A DNA stretch of 64,000 nt, taken from contig SECL01000002.1 of the NCBI GenBank assembly GCA_004173455.1, positions 1 through 64,000 on the forward strand, given 5' to 3'. Below the pieces are notes generated by a model. That model was not told where the DNA came from. It ran no database searches and saw nothing but the letters and a program-made list of their open reading frames with translations. The translations under genes were made by a program, and so were the position numbers. The DNA comes from Moraxellaceae bacterium (GTDB taxonomy: Bacteria > Pseudomonadota > Gammaproteobacteria > Pseudomonadales > Moraxellaceae). How positions within the stretch are numbered: position 1 is the first letter of the stretch; every line of letters starts with the position of its first letter. Shown here one piece after another: positions 7,887 through 17,805 of this stretch.

Positions 7887-8159
7887 CTACCAAGAAAAAT
7901 CGCGGCCTTGATCTTGAGCACGCTCAATGTTGAAATCGTTTTTAGCTTCTGCAAGTTGTTGATTAAACTGTTCGCGCCAATTCTTTAACTTATCAGCAAC
8001 CGTTAGATGATCACCATTTAGTTTCTGGTATTCTGGAAAAGACATTAAAACAGCCGTGGTTTGCTTGTGCTTAGAAATAGACATATTCTCACCTTATTTA
8101 TTTCAATCAATCAAGTCGGCAAGATGGATGCGTGCTTGAGTGAAAGGAATGGAGGTCAT
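7887..8159 (-). pseudogene. Phd/YefM-family antitoxin inactivated by two nonsense codons
   Basis: From ATG 8159 (preceded by AAGGA) the frame reads MTSIPFTQARIHLADLID, then TGA, NK, TAA, then GENMSISKHKQTTAVLMSFPEYQKL. Read through the stops, the 90-codon frame has the normal size and layout of a Phd/YefM antitoxin: N-terminal swapped-hairpin DNA-binding part, then the AVLMS-EYQKL motif. Both stops are explained by C-to-T changes (CGA to TGA and CAA to TAA). The remaining 65-codon ORF from 8084 is the distal part. No cognate toxin follows it. Confidence 0.8.
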
Positions 8160-8337
8160 AAGTATTTCCTTTTTTAAGTGTACATTTGGATTGTACGTTA
8201 AAATTTTAATATAAGGATGTTTTAATGTAACGCATAGTTTTTCTACTAGAGTAGAATTGATGAAGAGCATGCGAAAATCTAAAATAGATGTTGAGCTGTA
8301 TAAAAATTAATGCTTTCAATTAGGGAATTAAGTATCA

Positions 8338-9387
8338 ATGGATAAACGCTACCAAATTTTTGTTAGTTCAACTTTTGTTGATTTACAAGAAGAAAGAAAG
8401 CATATCATTCAGACATTAATGGAAATGGATTGTATTCCATCAGGAATGGAGTTATTTCCTGCTGCTGATGAGGAGCAATGGGATTTTATTAAAAGAATTA
8501 TTGATGATTGTGATTACTACCTTTTATTAATTGGTGGTCGTTATGGTTCATTAAGCCCAGAAGGAATAAGTTATACGGAAATGGAATATGACTATGCCGT
8601 AACTAAAGGTATGAAAGTTATCGCCTTAGTTCATGGAGAGCCTAATAATTTACCAAGATTAAAATGTGAAAATGATCCTCAACTTCAAGAGAAGTTAGAG
8701 CGATTCAGAGATAAGGTTTGCACGGGTAGATTAGTCAAATTCTGGAAAAACATTGATCAGATTTCTGGAATTGTTTCACTTAGTTTAACTAAAACGATTA
8801 AAACTTATCCTGCAATTGGTTGGGTAAGGGCAAATTTGGTTCCTTCTGAGGATAGTACCAAGGAGATATTGACTCTTCGAGATAAAATTCAAAAGTTAGA
8901 AACGACTATTCAAAATTTAAAAGCTAAGCCAGAAGGAGTTGAGCATTTAGCGCAGGGGGATGATTCTATTTCATTAACTCTATATGGAAGAGCAAAAAAG
9001 ATAACAGATGATAAATATGATTCGCCTAGTAGTTATCGCTTAGATATTACTTTAGCTTGGAACCATATTTTTGAGTTTCTATCTACTAGTATGATTGTTG
9101 AAAATAGCGAAGAAAATCTTTTAAAACTATTAGCTGACTGTTTTCGAAAATTTGGTTATAAACAAATTATAGAGTTTATTGAGCAAAATAGTTTACGAAG
9201 TCTAACTAATATTTCTGCATCTGCTGAAGATTTGCGATTAGTAATAGTTCAATTTAGAGCTTTGCGGTTAATTGAGTTGAGCTCTAAAAAACACCCACCA
9301 TCTGATACAAAGATATATTGGACTCTGACTCCATATGGAGATCAATTAATGACGGAGTTAAACGCAATTAAAAAAGAAATCGACTGA
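8338..9387 (+). CDS. DUF4062 domain protein, probable accessory or defence-related gene
   Basis: The 349-residue protein opens with a DUF4062 domain (residues about 4-100): [20 protein letters not shown], then [18 protein letters not shown] and [23 protein letters not shown]4062 has a TIR/SEFIR-like fold and is common in signalling or defence contexts. Residues about 178-205 are a predicted coiled coil, and the C-terminal 140 residues are helical and resemble a winged-helix end ([15 protein letters not shown]). The gene is clearly AT-richer than its neighbours and sits beside decayed toxin-antitoxin genes, which suggests horizontal acquisition. No partner effector gene is adjacent. The actual function is unknown. 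Confidence 0.85.
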   Translation: MDKRYQIFVSSTFVDLQEERKHIIQTLMEMDCIPSGMELFPAADEEQWDFIKRIIDDCDYYLLLIGGRYGSLSPEGISYTEMEYDYAVTKGMKVIALVHGEPNNLPRLKCENDPQLQEKLERFRDKVCTGRLVKFWKNIDQISGIVSLSLTKTIKTYPAIGWVRANLVPSEDSTKEILTLRDKIQKLETTIQNLKAKPEGVEHLAQGDDSISLTLYGRAKKITDDKYDSPSSYRLDITLAWNHIFEFLSTSMIVENSEENLLKLLADCFRKFGYKQIIEFIEQNSLRSLTNISASAEDLRLVIVQFRALRLIELSSKKHPPSDTKIYWTLTPYGDQLMTELNAIKKEID

Positions 9388-9434
9388 GTGGTTTAGGCGC
9401 TAGATAATTTCTTTTATCAAGCGCCGACACCCAA

Positions 9435-12400
9435 TTACAACGCCGCTAATTGCTCTTTCTGCGCATTCAGCTTCTGCAATTGATCCGCCAAATCTGCCAG
9501 CACTGCTTTTTCACTTTCTACCACATGGGCAGGCGCTTTGGCCAAAAAGCCTTGATTCGACAGCTTGCCATTGAGTACATCAAACTGCTTTTGCAGCTTC
9601 TCAATTTTCTTGGTTAAGCGTCCAATTTCAGCTTGCGGATCAATCAAGCCTTTCATGGGTACAAAAATAGACACCTGACCCACAATACTGCTCGATGACA
9701 ATGGCGGCTCTTGCGTGTCAATCAGGAACTCAATACTTTCCACTTTAGACAAGGCTTTAAACAACGGCTCAATACGACCCAGTTGCTCACGTTCTTTATC
9801 GCTGACATTTTTCAGCAATACAGGCAGCAAGCGCGCGTTACCCAAGCCCATTTCACCGCGAATATTGCGCACCGCACCAATTAAACCTTGCAGCCATGTC
9901 ATATCGGCTTCGGCTTGCTCATTGATTTTGGCTTGTTCGGCTTGCGGGAATGGCGCGAGCATAATACTGTTTTTGCCTTCCGAACCTTGACCACCAATAT
10001 TTGTTTTTCCAATCATGGGCGCAACGGTCTGCCAAATTTCTTCAGTCAAAAATGGCATCAATGGATGCAGCAAGCGCAAACTGGTTTCCAATGTTGCCAA
10101 TAGCACACGACGCACTTCGGCTTTACGCTCCTCGCTGGCATCTTCACCATTCAATACTGGTTTGGTTAGCTCAACATACCAGTCGCAATATTCATTCCAC
10201 ACAAAGTCATACATGGTTTGCGCCACCATGTCCAAACGGTAGTCGGCAAAGGCTTTGTGTACCGCCATTTCGGCTTTTTGCAGGCGACTGACAATCCACT
10301 GTTCTGGCAGTTCCCACAAGTCTGGCCGTGGCGTTTGACCAACCGTTTGGCCTTCTACATTCATCAACACAAAGCGAGTGGCGTTCCAAATTTTATTACA
10401 AAAATTACGGTAGCCTTCCACACGCTTCATATCAAATTTGATGTCGCGGCCAGTGTTGGCTAAAGCACAAAAGGTAAAGCGCAGGGCGTCAGTGCCATAG
10501 GCATTAATCCCGTCTGGAAATTCCTTGCGTGTGGATTTTTCAATCTTGGCGGCATCTTTGGGGTTCATCAGACCGACTGTACGCTTGGCTACCAGACTTT
10601 CCAGATCAATGCCGTCTACAAGGTCTAGCGGATCAAGCACGTTGCCTTTGGATTTAGACATTTTCTGGCCTTCGCCATCACGTACCAGACCATGCACATA
10701 CACGGTTTTAAATGGCACTTGCGGTGTGCCGTCTTCATTTTTGACAAAGTGCAGCGTCATCATAATCATTCGGGCAACCCAGAAGAAAATGATGTCAAAA
10801 CCCGTGACTAGCACATCGGTGGAATGGAAGGTTTTTAAGAAGTAATTCTCGGCATCTTTAGCTGCATCGCCTGTCCAGTCTAAAGTTGAGAACGTCCATA
10901 GGGCAGAGGAGAACCATGTGTCCAGCACATCTTCATCTTGGCTCAGCACCACGTCATTGCCAAGGTTGTGCTTTTGGCGCACTTCGGTTTCATCACGCCC
11001 AACATAAATGGAGCCATCTTCTGCATACCATGCAGGAATGCGGTGACCCCACCACAATTGACGGCTAATGCACCAGTCCTGAATGTTGTTCATCCATGCC
11101 ATATACATGTTGCTGTATTGCTCAGGCACAAACTTAATATCGCCATTTTTTACCGCAGCAATGGCAGGTTCGGCCAGCGGGGCAATTTTGACATACCATT
11201 GATCGGTGAGTAACGGCTCAACAATCACGCCAGAACGATCACCGCGCGGGGCTTTTAGCGTATACGGTTCAATTTTTTCTAACCAGCCCTCAGCCTCAGC
11301 CTGTGCTACCAGTTTTTTACGGGCGGCAAAGCGTTCAACGCCCACGTAGTCGGCAGGTGCGCTCAGGGTTTGGGTAATCGGTTGACCTGCTTTTTCAAAC
11401 CAGTCAAAATTACTTAGAATTTCTGCATTTTTATTAAAAATATTAATTAAAGGCAAGCTATGACGTTTGCCCAGTTCATAGTCATTAAAGTCATGTGCAG
11501 GGGTAATTTTAACCACGCCTGTACCAAAGTCTTTTTCAACATAGTCATCGCCAACAATCGGTACTAAGCGATTGGTAATCGGCAAACGGATATTTTGGCC
11601 AATCAGGTGCTTGTAGCGTTCATCATCTGGATGCACGGCAACCGCAGTGTCACCCAGCAAAGTTTCTGGGCGTGTGGTGGCAACCACGACAAAATTTTGG
11701 CCGTCGCTGGTTTGAGTGTTTTCATTTTCAAAGAAATATTTAAAGTGCCACAACGAGCCGTTTTCCTCATTGTTTTCCACTTCAAGGTCGGACAGGGCAG
11801 TGTGCAGTTTTGGATCCCAGTTGACCAAGCGTTTACCACGATAAATCAGGCCCTCGGAGTGCAAGCGCACAAAGACTTCCTTAACTGCATTGGACAGGCC
11901 GTCATCCATGGTAAAGCGTTCACGTGACCAATCCACCGATGAACCCAGACGGCGGATTTGCTGGGTAATCGTGCCGCCCGATTGTTCTTTCCATTCCCAG
12001 ATTTTTTCAATAAATTTTTCACGGCCCAGATCATGGCGGCTAACATTTTGCGCAGCCAGTTGACGCTCAACCACCATCTGGGTGGCAATGCCTGCATGGT
12101 CGGTGCCCGGTTGCCACAAGGTGTTGTCACCCAGCATACGGTGGTAGCGGGTCAGTGCATCCATAATGGCATTATTGAAACCATGACCCATGTGCAAGCT
12201 GCCAGTTACGTTTGGCGGTGGAATCATGATGGTAAAGGGTTTGGCGGTTGACTGGGCATCAGCGCCATGCGGCTTAAAGTAGCCCTGTTGTTCCCACTGG
12301 TCATACCAGTGCGCTTCAATGGCGGCAGGATCATAAGTGGTGGAAATATTTTGTGGGCTGGCTGTTTGACTGTTCTCGGTGGCGCTGTGATCTGCGGCGC

Positions 12401-12437
12401 TGCCGTCAACCATACGTTGATCAACTGAATTGGTCAT
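9435..12437 (-). CDS. valS: Valyl-tRNA synthetase
   Basis: A class I aminoacyl-tRNA synthetase of about 1000 residues that charges tRNA-Val with valine. The HIGH-type motif ([16 protein letters not shown]) lies near residue 75 and the KMSKS loop ([14 protein letters not shown]) near 600. The large CP1 editing insertion lies between them, and the C-terminus has the ValS coiled coil ([21 protein letters not shown]). The start was set at ATG 12437 rather than TTG 12443. A polar N-terminal extension of about 30 residues precedes [15 protein letters not shown], making it slightly longer than the E. coli enzyme. Confidence 0.97.
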   Translation of the reverse strand: MTNSVDQRMVDGSAADHSATENSQTASPQNISTTYDPAAIEAHWYDQWEQQGYFKPHGADAQSTAKPFTIMIPPPNVTGSLHMGHGFNNAIMDALTRYHRMLGDNTLWQPGTDHAGIATQMVVERQLAAQNVSRHDLGREKFIEKIWEWKEQSGGTITQQIRRLGSSVDWSRERFTMDDGLSNAVKEVFVRLHSEGLIYRGKRLVNWDPKLHTALSDLEVENNEENGSLWHFKYFFENENTQTSDGQNFVVVATTRPETLLGDTAVAVHPDDERYKHLIGQNIRLPITNRLVPIVGDDYVEKDFGTGVVKITPAHDFNDYELGKRHSLPLINIFNKNAEILSNFDWFEKAGQPITQTLSAPADYVGVERFAARKKLVAQAEAEGWLEKIEPYTLKAPRGDRSGVIVEPLLTDQWYVKIAPLAEPAIAAVKNGDIKFVPEQYSNMYMAWMNNIQDWCISRQLWWGHRIPAWYAEDGSIYVGRDETEVRQKHNLGNDVVLSQDEDVLDTWFSSALWTFSTLDWTGDAAKDAENYFLKTFHSTDVLVTGFDIIFFWVARMIMMTLHFVKNEDGTPQVPFKTVYVHGLVRDGEGQKMSKSKGNVLDPLDLVDGIDLESLVAKRTVGLMNPKDAAKIEKSTRKEFPDGINAYGTDALRFTFCALANTGRDIKFDMKRVEGYRNFCNKIWNATRFVLMNVEGQTVGQTPRPDLWELPEQWIVSRLQKAEMAVHKAFADYRLDMVAQTMYDFVWNEYCDWYVELTKPVLNGEDASEERKAEVRRVLLATLETSLRLLHPLMPFLTEEIWQTVAPMIGKTNIGGQGSEGKNSIMLAPFPQAEQAKINEQAEADMTWLQGLIGAVRNIRGEMGLGNARLLPVLLKNVSDKEREQLGRIEPLFKALSKVESIEFLIDTQEPPLSSSSIVGQVSIFVPMKGLIDPQAEIGRLTKKIEKLQKQFDVLNGKLSNQGFLAKAPAHVVESEKAVLADLADQLQKLNAQKEQLAAL

Positions 12438-12602
12438 CGACAAAAATCCAAAATTTGTTTGAAAAAAATTGCAACTATTGTAGCGGATTTTGTGCGCTTT
12501 TTGCGATTAAACGTAGCGTACGCTGTGTAGTCATCGTATTGATCTTTACAAGGTATACAACTTTTGTCATAACCGTAGCGAAGTGATTGAGGAAAGCAAT
12601 GG

Positions 12603-13406
12603 ATGCGAATGCAAAATTTTAACGGCCAAGTCATCTGGATTACCGGCGCGTCCAGTGGAATTGGTGAAGCACTGGCCAAGCAGTTTGCCAAACTGGGCGC
12701 GCAAGTGGTCTTAAGCGCCCGGCGTGAGGAAGAACTTAAACGCGTCGCACGCCAGTTGGACAATCCCGACCAGCACCTGATTTTGCCGCTGGATGTAACG
12801 GATTATGCGTCGTTGCACACCGCGTATGGCGAAGTGATTCAGAAAAAAGGCCGGCTGGACTGCCTGATTAACAACGCCGGGGTCAGCCAGCGCGCCTTGA
12901 TTTGTGACACGCTGGATCATACCGATCGCCAGATTATGGAAATTGATTATTTTGCCCCGGTTGCCCTTACCCGCGTAGTGCTGCCCAGCATGCTTAAACA
13001 GGGATCAGGTCAGGTGGTGTTTATTTCCAGTGTGGCCGGTTTGCTCGGAACCCAATATCGCCCCAGTTATGCCGCGGCCAAGGGTGCGATTCATTTATGG
13101 GCGAATAGTTTGCGTGCCGAGCTGGCTGATCAGGGCTTGCGGGTATCAGTGATTTTCCCCGGATTTGTCAAAACCAATGTGTCGGTCGCGGCCTTAAAAG
13201 GCGATGGCGAGCAATTGGGCAGTATGGATGATGCACAGGCCAATGCCATGAGCAGTGATGAGTTTGCCGAACAGGCGATACAGGCGCTGCTGGCCGGACG
13301 TGATTATATTGTGATTGGTGGTTTAAAGGAAAAAGTGGGCGTATGGCTATCACGATTGTATCCGCCCCTGATGTACCACATGATTCGTAAAAGCAAGGTT
13401 CGCTAA
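12603..13406 (+). CDS. Short-chain dehydrogenase/reductase (SDR)
   Basis: A 267-residue classical SDR. The NAD(P)-binding motif TGASSGIGEALAKQ is at residues 15-28, the structural NNAG follows, and the catalytic Ser...Tyr-x3-Lys is seen in VFISSVAGLLG and SYAAAKGA. The closest style is DHRS7-like dehydrogenases. The substrate is unknown. GAGG about ten bases upstream of ATG 12603 supports the start; a second ATG two codons on is possible. It is divergent from valS and same-strand with the hypothetical gene at 13485. Confidence 0.9.
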   Translation: MRMQNFNGQVIWITGASSGIGEALAKQFAKLGAQVVLSARREEELKRVARQLDNPDQHLILPLDVTDYASLHTAYGEVIQKKGRLDCLINNAGVSQRALICDTLDHTDRQIMEIDYFAPVALTRVVLPSMLKQGSGQVVFISSVAGLLGTQYRPSYAAAKGAIHLWANSLRAELADQGLRVSVIFPGFVKTNVSVAALKGDGEQLGSMDDAQANAMSSDEFAEQAIQALLAGRDYIVIGGLKEKVGVWLSRLYPPLMYHMIRKSKVR

Positions 13407-13484
13407 ACACACCTTATTAAGGATAAGCCAGTAATATTGAACTGGGTATGACAAAACAACATTTAACAACAGGATGCTCCCCAC

Positions 13485-14240
13485 ATGGAAACCCAGTATG
13501 CCGTTGCGTTACCGCTCAATGATTTAATCCGGCAGGAGCTGGAACAATTGCATGCCTCGTCGGTTGCGCAGGATAACGCGATTGCTGAAAAGGCCGGCAA
13601 GCTCATGACTGACGCCACCTGTCATATTATTGATTATATTTTTACCGATATGGTGCAGCAATTTGCCAATGTCAAGGACATGGCTGAGGAGAAGCTGGCC
13701 AGCTTTAAGGAATCGCTGAGTCATATTGAGGAAATTAAAGGCATTATTCGCAAGTATTTTGGCTGGGCCGTGAGCTGGTTTGATGCCAAACGCTTAAAGC
13801 CGGTGATTGCCCATTATCATCAGTTATTAAGTGAGTATTCCATGGATACTACGGCCATTCCCTGCCTGATTTATGCCATTCCTGACCTGCTGGCGCACAA
13901 AGCCCTTGATGCCTTAAATGATTTAAAAGATCTCAAAGCCGACAATGCGCTGCATGCAATTGAATGCCTGATTGAAATTATTGATGTAGGCGTGACCAAG
14001 CTGTTAAAAGAACCCAAGGAGCTATTGAAATTTAACTTTATTGCCAATAAAACCCTGGATGGGGTGATGAATATGACCACAGCATTATCCTATAAAAGCC
14101 TGCGCAAGCTGGGGCAGGCCATGGATCCCGCATTGTTTCAAACCGCATCAGGCCATTTGCAGCAGTTTATTATTCCACATCCACTTAGCTGGCATGAAGC
14201 TGTCGGTATAGACCCGGCGTTACACCCGTCCATTTCTTAA
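13485..14240 (+). CDS. Hypothetical protein
   Basis: The protein has 251 residues, is predicted to be alpha-helical and soluble, and shows no motif or signal peptide I recognise. It has repeated Leu/Ala heptad-like stretches, for example around residues 135-175. Its 3' end overlaps the 3' end of the convergent AraC-type gene by 56 bp, so the last 18 or so codons are coding on both strands. No function can be assigned. Confidence 0.65.
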   Translation: METQYAVALPLNDLIRQELEQLHASSVAQDNAIAEKAGKLMTDATCHIIDYIFTDMVQQFANVKDMAEEKLASFKESLSHIEEIKGIIRKYFGWAVSWFDAKRLKPVIAHYHQLLSEYSMDTTAIPCLIYAIPDLLAHKALDALNDLKDLKADNALHAIECLIEIIDVGVTKLLKEPKELLKFNFIANKTLDGVMNMTTALSYKSLRKLGQAMDPALFQTASGHLQQFIIPHPLSWHEAVGIDPALHPSIS

Positions 14241-15192
14241 AGGCGCGGTGAAAAGTGCTGGTTTCACTAAAGCCCACCTGTTGTGCCACGTCTTCAAGCG
14301 ACAACTCGGGTTTTAATAACAAATGAATGGCGGTATCGCGGCGTAAATTGTCTTTTACGCCCTGATAACTTTTTCCTTCAGCGGCCAAGCGTCGGCGCAG
14401 GGTTTGTGGTGACAAGTACAACATCGATGCCACTTCATTCAAGGTCGGCATTTCTTCACCAATATGACTTTTGAGCACTTCACGAATACGTGAGGTAAGC
14501 GAACTGGCATTTTTAAATTTAACCAAAAGCTGTGCCGGCGCACTTTTTAAAAATTCATACAGGCTGGCTTCGGTCTGGCGAATCGGCAAGTCCAGATAGT
14601 CGGCGGCAAAGGTAATTTCGGTACGGTTTGCATCAAACTTGATGACCGGTGAAAAAAACAGCGCATCGTATTCATCAGCGTGTTTGGGCTGGGGATAGGC
14701 AAACTGCGCTCGCTCTAGCGGGATACGGCGTTCGATCAGCCACGAGGCCAGACCATGCCAGATCATGAGCATACTTTCAGTAATAAAATGATCCGGATCG
14801 CGGTTGTGGGGAATATCCGTCACCATGCGGGCTTCATGGGTATCGCGCTCAACACTCACTGCCCAGTCATCGTCAAACAGGCGATAAAACTGCGCACTCA
14901 GCTCCAGTGCCTTGCCCAGTGTACCGGCATGGATAATCAGTTGACACATGATGGAAAACGTACCTAGCTTGCGTGGACGGGCATCAAAACCCAAATGCTC
15001 ATCCTGTGTAACCAGCCAGAGGGTTTGCGCCAGACGCGTGTATTGGTCGGGTGAGACCCGCGCCTTGGGCTGATTGAGCAGTTCAGGTTCAATCCCCACA
15101 CGTGATAGCAAGGCATTAATATCGACGCCCATACGACGGACGCCAGCAAGGGCTGCATTAACAAAATGAATGCTGATGGTATCGCGGTTCAT
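14185..15192 (-). CDS. AraC-family transcriptional regulator
   Basis: About 335 residues. An N-terminal effector-binding domain of the Arabinose_bd type (PF12625-like; SIHFVNAALAGVRRMGVDINALL) precedes two C-terminal helix-turn-helix motifs (TLNEVASMLYLSPQTLRRRLAAEG and SLEDVAQQVGFSETSTFHRAFKKWTGVTPG). It is divergent from the CoA-transferase/hydrolase pair at 15448, the likely target. ATG 15192 has better Shine-Dalgarno spacing (GAGG) than ATG 15195. It is a clear paralogue of the regulator at 27322. Confidence 0.9.
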   Translation of the reverse strand: MNRDTISIHFVNAALAGVRRMGVDINALLSRVGIEPELLNQPKARVSPDQYTRLAQTLWLVTQDEHLGFDARPRKLGTFSIMCQLIIHAGTLGKALELSAQFYRLFDDDWAVSVERDTHEARMVTDIPHNRDPDHFITESMLMIWHGLASWLIERRIPLERAQFAYPQPKHADEYDALFFSPVIKFDANRTEITFAADYLDLPIRQTEASLYEFLKSAPAQLLVKFKNASSLTSRIREVLKSHIGEEMPTLNEVASMLYLSPQTLRRRLAAEGKSYQGVKDNLRRDTAIHLLLKPELSLEDVAQQVGFSETSTFHRAFKKWTGVTPGLYRQLHAS

Positions 15193-15324
15193 CATGGTCC
15201 TCTAGACGTATAAGGCGTTAAGCCCAATATATGTGACATTCTTAACATAGCATATTCAATGAATTATGTTTAAAGCATTTGGTTTTAATTCTGGCTTGAA
15301 GCGTATTTGCAGCACTAAATGACG

Positions 15325-15342
15325 AGTTTGCTCAGGCAAACT
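15325..15342. repeat. Perfect inverted repeat upstream of the CoA-transferase gene
   Basis: AGTTTGC-TCAG-GCAAACT has seven-base perfect arms. It lies in the divergent region between the AraC regulator and the CoA-transferase gene, about 105 bp before the latter. It could be an operator or a small leader hairpin; no T-run follows. Confidence 0.4.
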
Positions 15343-15447
15343 GGTAGCAATCGTCATTGTTTGGCCATGTGGCGCAACATAGGCTGTTGAGCAAATGGGA
15401 AGACTGGCGCTTGAGCCACGACCTGAACTTTAAATAGGGAACTTTGC

Positions 15448-16605
15448 ATGTCTCAACATCATTCCACGGTAGCCAACACGCCACTGGCAGGCTTAAAAGT
15501 ACTCGACTTTTCAACCTTGTTGCCCGGTCCTTTTGCCACGCTCATGTTGGCCGATTTGGGCGCTGAGGTGATTCATGTGGAATCACCCACCCGTGTTGAT
15601 CTGGTACGGGTTATGCCACCGTATGCCGATGGCCAGTCTGCCGCGCATGCCTATTTAAACCGCAATAAACAGTCGTTGACGCTGGATTTAAAAAACCCGG
15701 CCAGTATTGAAAAAGTAAAATCCTTGTTGGGTGAATTTGACATTGTGGTCGAGCAATTTCGTCCCGGTGTAATGCAACGCTTGGGGCTTGGTTATGATGA
15801 TTTAAAAGCGATTAACCCGCGCCTGATTTATTGTTCCATTACCGGCTACGGCCAGACAGGTTCCTACAAGGATCGTGCCGGGCATGACATTAATTATGTG
15901 TCGCTGGCAGGGATTGCAGGTCACAGCGGGCGGCAGGATAGTGGCCCACCAGCACTGGGCATACAAGTGGCTGATGTGGCAGGTGGTTCGCTGCATGCGG
16001 TGATCGGGGTTTTGGCGGCAGTGATTGAGCGCCAGCAGAGCAATCAAGGTCAGCATATTGATATTTCAATGACCGATTGCGCCTTTACCTTAAATAATAT
16101 GGCAGCCGCCGCGCAAGTCGCTGGCGCTGAAGATCAGGCGCCCGAAGCAGCTACCCTCAATGGCGGTAGCTATTACGATTACTTTAAAACTGCTGATGGT
16201 CGTTATATTTCGGTAGGCAGCTTAGAACCACAATTTATGCTGGGCTTAAGCGCGGCGCTGGAATTGCCCATTTTGGCGCAAAAAGGCGCCTCGATGTTTG
16301 ATGATGATCGTCAGGCAGTCAAAGATGCGGTCAAACAAGCCATTGCAGCACAGCCATTTGCCCATTGGCAGCAGGTGTTTAGCCAACTGGATGTGTGCGT
16401 AGAACCAGTGCTGAGCTTAAAGGAAGCGACTGAATCCCAGTTGGCTCAAGATCGCGGTTGGCTGGTCGATGTACCCTTAACTGCCCAAAATCAAAACCAC
16501 CAAAAACAACTGGCGTGTCCGATCAAGTTTTCCCGCAGTACAGCGCGTTATGACTATGTTGGTCAGCAGCTGGGTGAAGCCAATGCACAATGGGGAGATG
16601 TTTAA
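15448..16605 (+). CDS. CaiB/BaiF family CoA-transferase
   Basis: A 385-residue class III CoA-transferase or alpha-methylacyl-CoA racemase-like protein. Family features are the N-terminal GLKVLDFSTLLPGPFATLMLADLGAEVIHVE, then NRNKQSLTLDLK, the FRPGVMQRLGLGYDDL segment, and the active-site region YCSITGYGQTGSYKDRAGHDINY with the catalytic Asp. The acyl substrate is unknown. It overlaps the alpha/beta hydrolase gene by one base (TAATG), so the two are translationally coupled. The divergent AraC regulator is the probable controller. Confidence 0.9.
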   Translation: MSQHHSTVANTPLAGLKVLDFSTLLPGPFATLMLADLGAEVIHVESPTRVDLVRVMPPYADGQSAAHAYLNRNKQSLTLDLKNPASIEKVKSLLGEFDIVVEQFRPGVMQRLGLGYDDLKAINPRLIYCSITGYGQTGSYKDRAGHDINYVSLAGIAGHSGRQDSGPPALGIQVADVAGGSLHAVIGVLAAVIERQQSNQGQHIDISMTDCAFTLNNMAAAAQVAGAEDQAPEAATLNGGSYYDYFKTADGRYISVGSLEPQFMLGLSAALELPILAQKGASMFDDDRQAVKDAVKQAIAAQPFAHWQQVFSQLDVCVEPVLSLKEATESQLAQDRGWLVDVPLTAQNQNHQKQLACPIKFSRSTARYDYVGQQLGEANAQWGDV

Positions 16606-17642
16606 TGGAATCAGTTAAGACGTTGGTTCAGCAGTTGTATCAAAAACCCATAGCGCCAGAAGAATTGCGCGCGCGCTGGAAAGTGGATGCGCCATGGAAA
16701 TCCACAGGCTCTTTAGAGTCGCTAAATATAACCATTGGCAAGCTCATGTACCGCAATGCCCTGTCGCGCGAGGGACAGCTTTATGGTTTTAAGCTGCGCC
16801 ACCATCAAATTGATGGCTTTAATATGCACTGGCTATGCAACGCCAAGCCCAAAAAATCACGTGGCACCATATTACTGCTGCATGGTTTAAGTGCTGAAAA
16901 ATCGCACTGGATTCGCTTTGCACGTTATTTTGTCAAAGATTACCATATTATTATTCCTGATCTGGCGGCACATGGGCAAACGGGTTATTTGCCCAATGCA
17001 GACTATGGCACCCGTGCGCAGGCTCAGCGTCTTATTGATTTATTAGATCATTTAAAAATAAGTCAAGCGCATGTGGTGGGCAATTCCATGGGCGGTTTTG
17101 TGGCAGCGCGTTTGGCCGCAGATTGGCCGGAACGCATCAACAGTCTTTGTTTGATGGATGCTGCGGGTTTGCAGGCACGCACCCATAGCGTGTTGGTACA
17201 GTCTATAGAATCTGGTCGTAATCCGTTTTTATTACATTCTTTGCCTGAGTTTGAAAACCTGATGGCATTAGGAGCGCATAAATATCAATGGTTACCGGCA
17301 CAGGTCAAATTAATGCTGGCTAAACAATATTCTGATCGGCGTGAACGACTGTTTAATGTGTTTTTACATTTGCAGAATGAAATCTATCCAGAGGACTGGA
17401 TCAGTGTGGAAATGCCCAAGCTCAAAATGCCTACATTCATTGTGTGGGGCGAGCTGGATAAACTGCTGGATATTGACATGATGCAGCATTTTAAGGAGCT
17501 GATTCCGCATGCCAAAACCGTGGCGATGAAGCTCACCGGACATATGCCCATGCTGGAGCGACCATTACAAACCGCAAGACACTATCGAAAATTTTTGAAA
17601 GAAAGTGCAGTAGCGTCTTTGGCTGAAAGTATAAGCACTTAA
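16605..17642 (+). CDS. Alpha/beta-hydrolase fold protein
   Basis: 345 residues from ATG 16605, chosen because TAATG overlaps the previous stop and GGGGAG lies eight bases upstream. The alpha/beta-hydrolase core shows the oxyanion segment ILLLHGLSAEKSHW, the nucleophile elbow VGNSMGGF, the acid region IVWGELDKLLDID and the catalytic His in LTGHMPMLERP. This pattern fits lipase or carboxylesterase-like hydrolases. No signal peptide is visible. Operon context with a CoA-transferase suggests acyl-ester or fatty-acid metabolism, but the substrate is unknown. Confidence 0.88.
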   Translation: MESVKTLVQQLYQKPIAPEELRARWKVDAPWKSTGSLESLNITIGKLMYRNALSREGQLYGFKLRHHQIDGFNMHWLCNAKPKKSRGTILLLHGLSAEKSHWIRFARYFVKDYHIIIPDLAAHGQTGYLPNADYGTRAQAQRLIDLLDHLKISQAHVVGNSMGGFVAARLAADWPERINSLCLMDAAGLQARTHSVLVQSIESGRNPFLLHSLPEFENLMALGAHKYQWLPAQVKLMLAKQYSDRRERLFNVFLHLQNEIYPEDWISVEMPKLKMPTFIVWGELDKLLDIDMMQHFKELIPHAKTVAMKLTGHMPMLERPLQTARHYRKFLKESAVASLAESIST

Positions 17643-17755
17643 AGACCGAACAAAACTTTTTTCTTTGCAAGTAACAGTTTCTGAATACATTTTTAGTCGT
17701 TATTGGTTTTATCTTTAGCACGTTGAGGTAGAAATATTCGCTCAATGTTAACTTT

Positions 17756-17773
17756 TGTAAGCCATAGCGTACA
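17756..17773 (+). promoter_or_regulatory. GacA upstream activating sequence
   Basis: TGTAAG-CCATAG-CGTACA matches the Pseudomonas GacA box TGTAAG-N6-CTTACA at 11 of the 12 specified positions. It lies 40-70 bp upstream of the likely start of a GGA-rich RNA. The GacS/GacA (BarA/UvrY) two-component system is known to control RsmX/Y/Z-type RNAs through this element in pseudomonads. That it works here is inference. Confidence 0.65.
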
Positions 17774-17805
17774 GTGTTTGGGGTTGTAGCGACTATTTTA
17801 GAGCC

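Noticed and set aside
7345-8159. Complete functional toxin-antitoxin module
   Set aside because: Only the HigA antitoxin is intact. HigB lacks its N-terminal part and the Phd-type gene has two nonsense codons.
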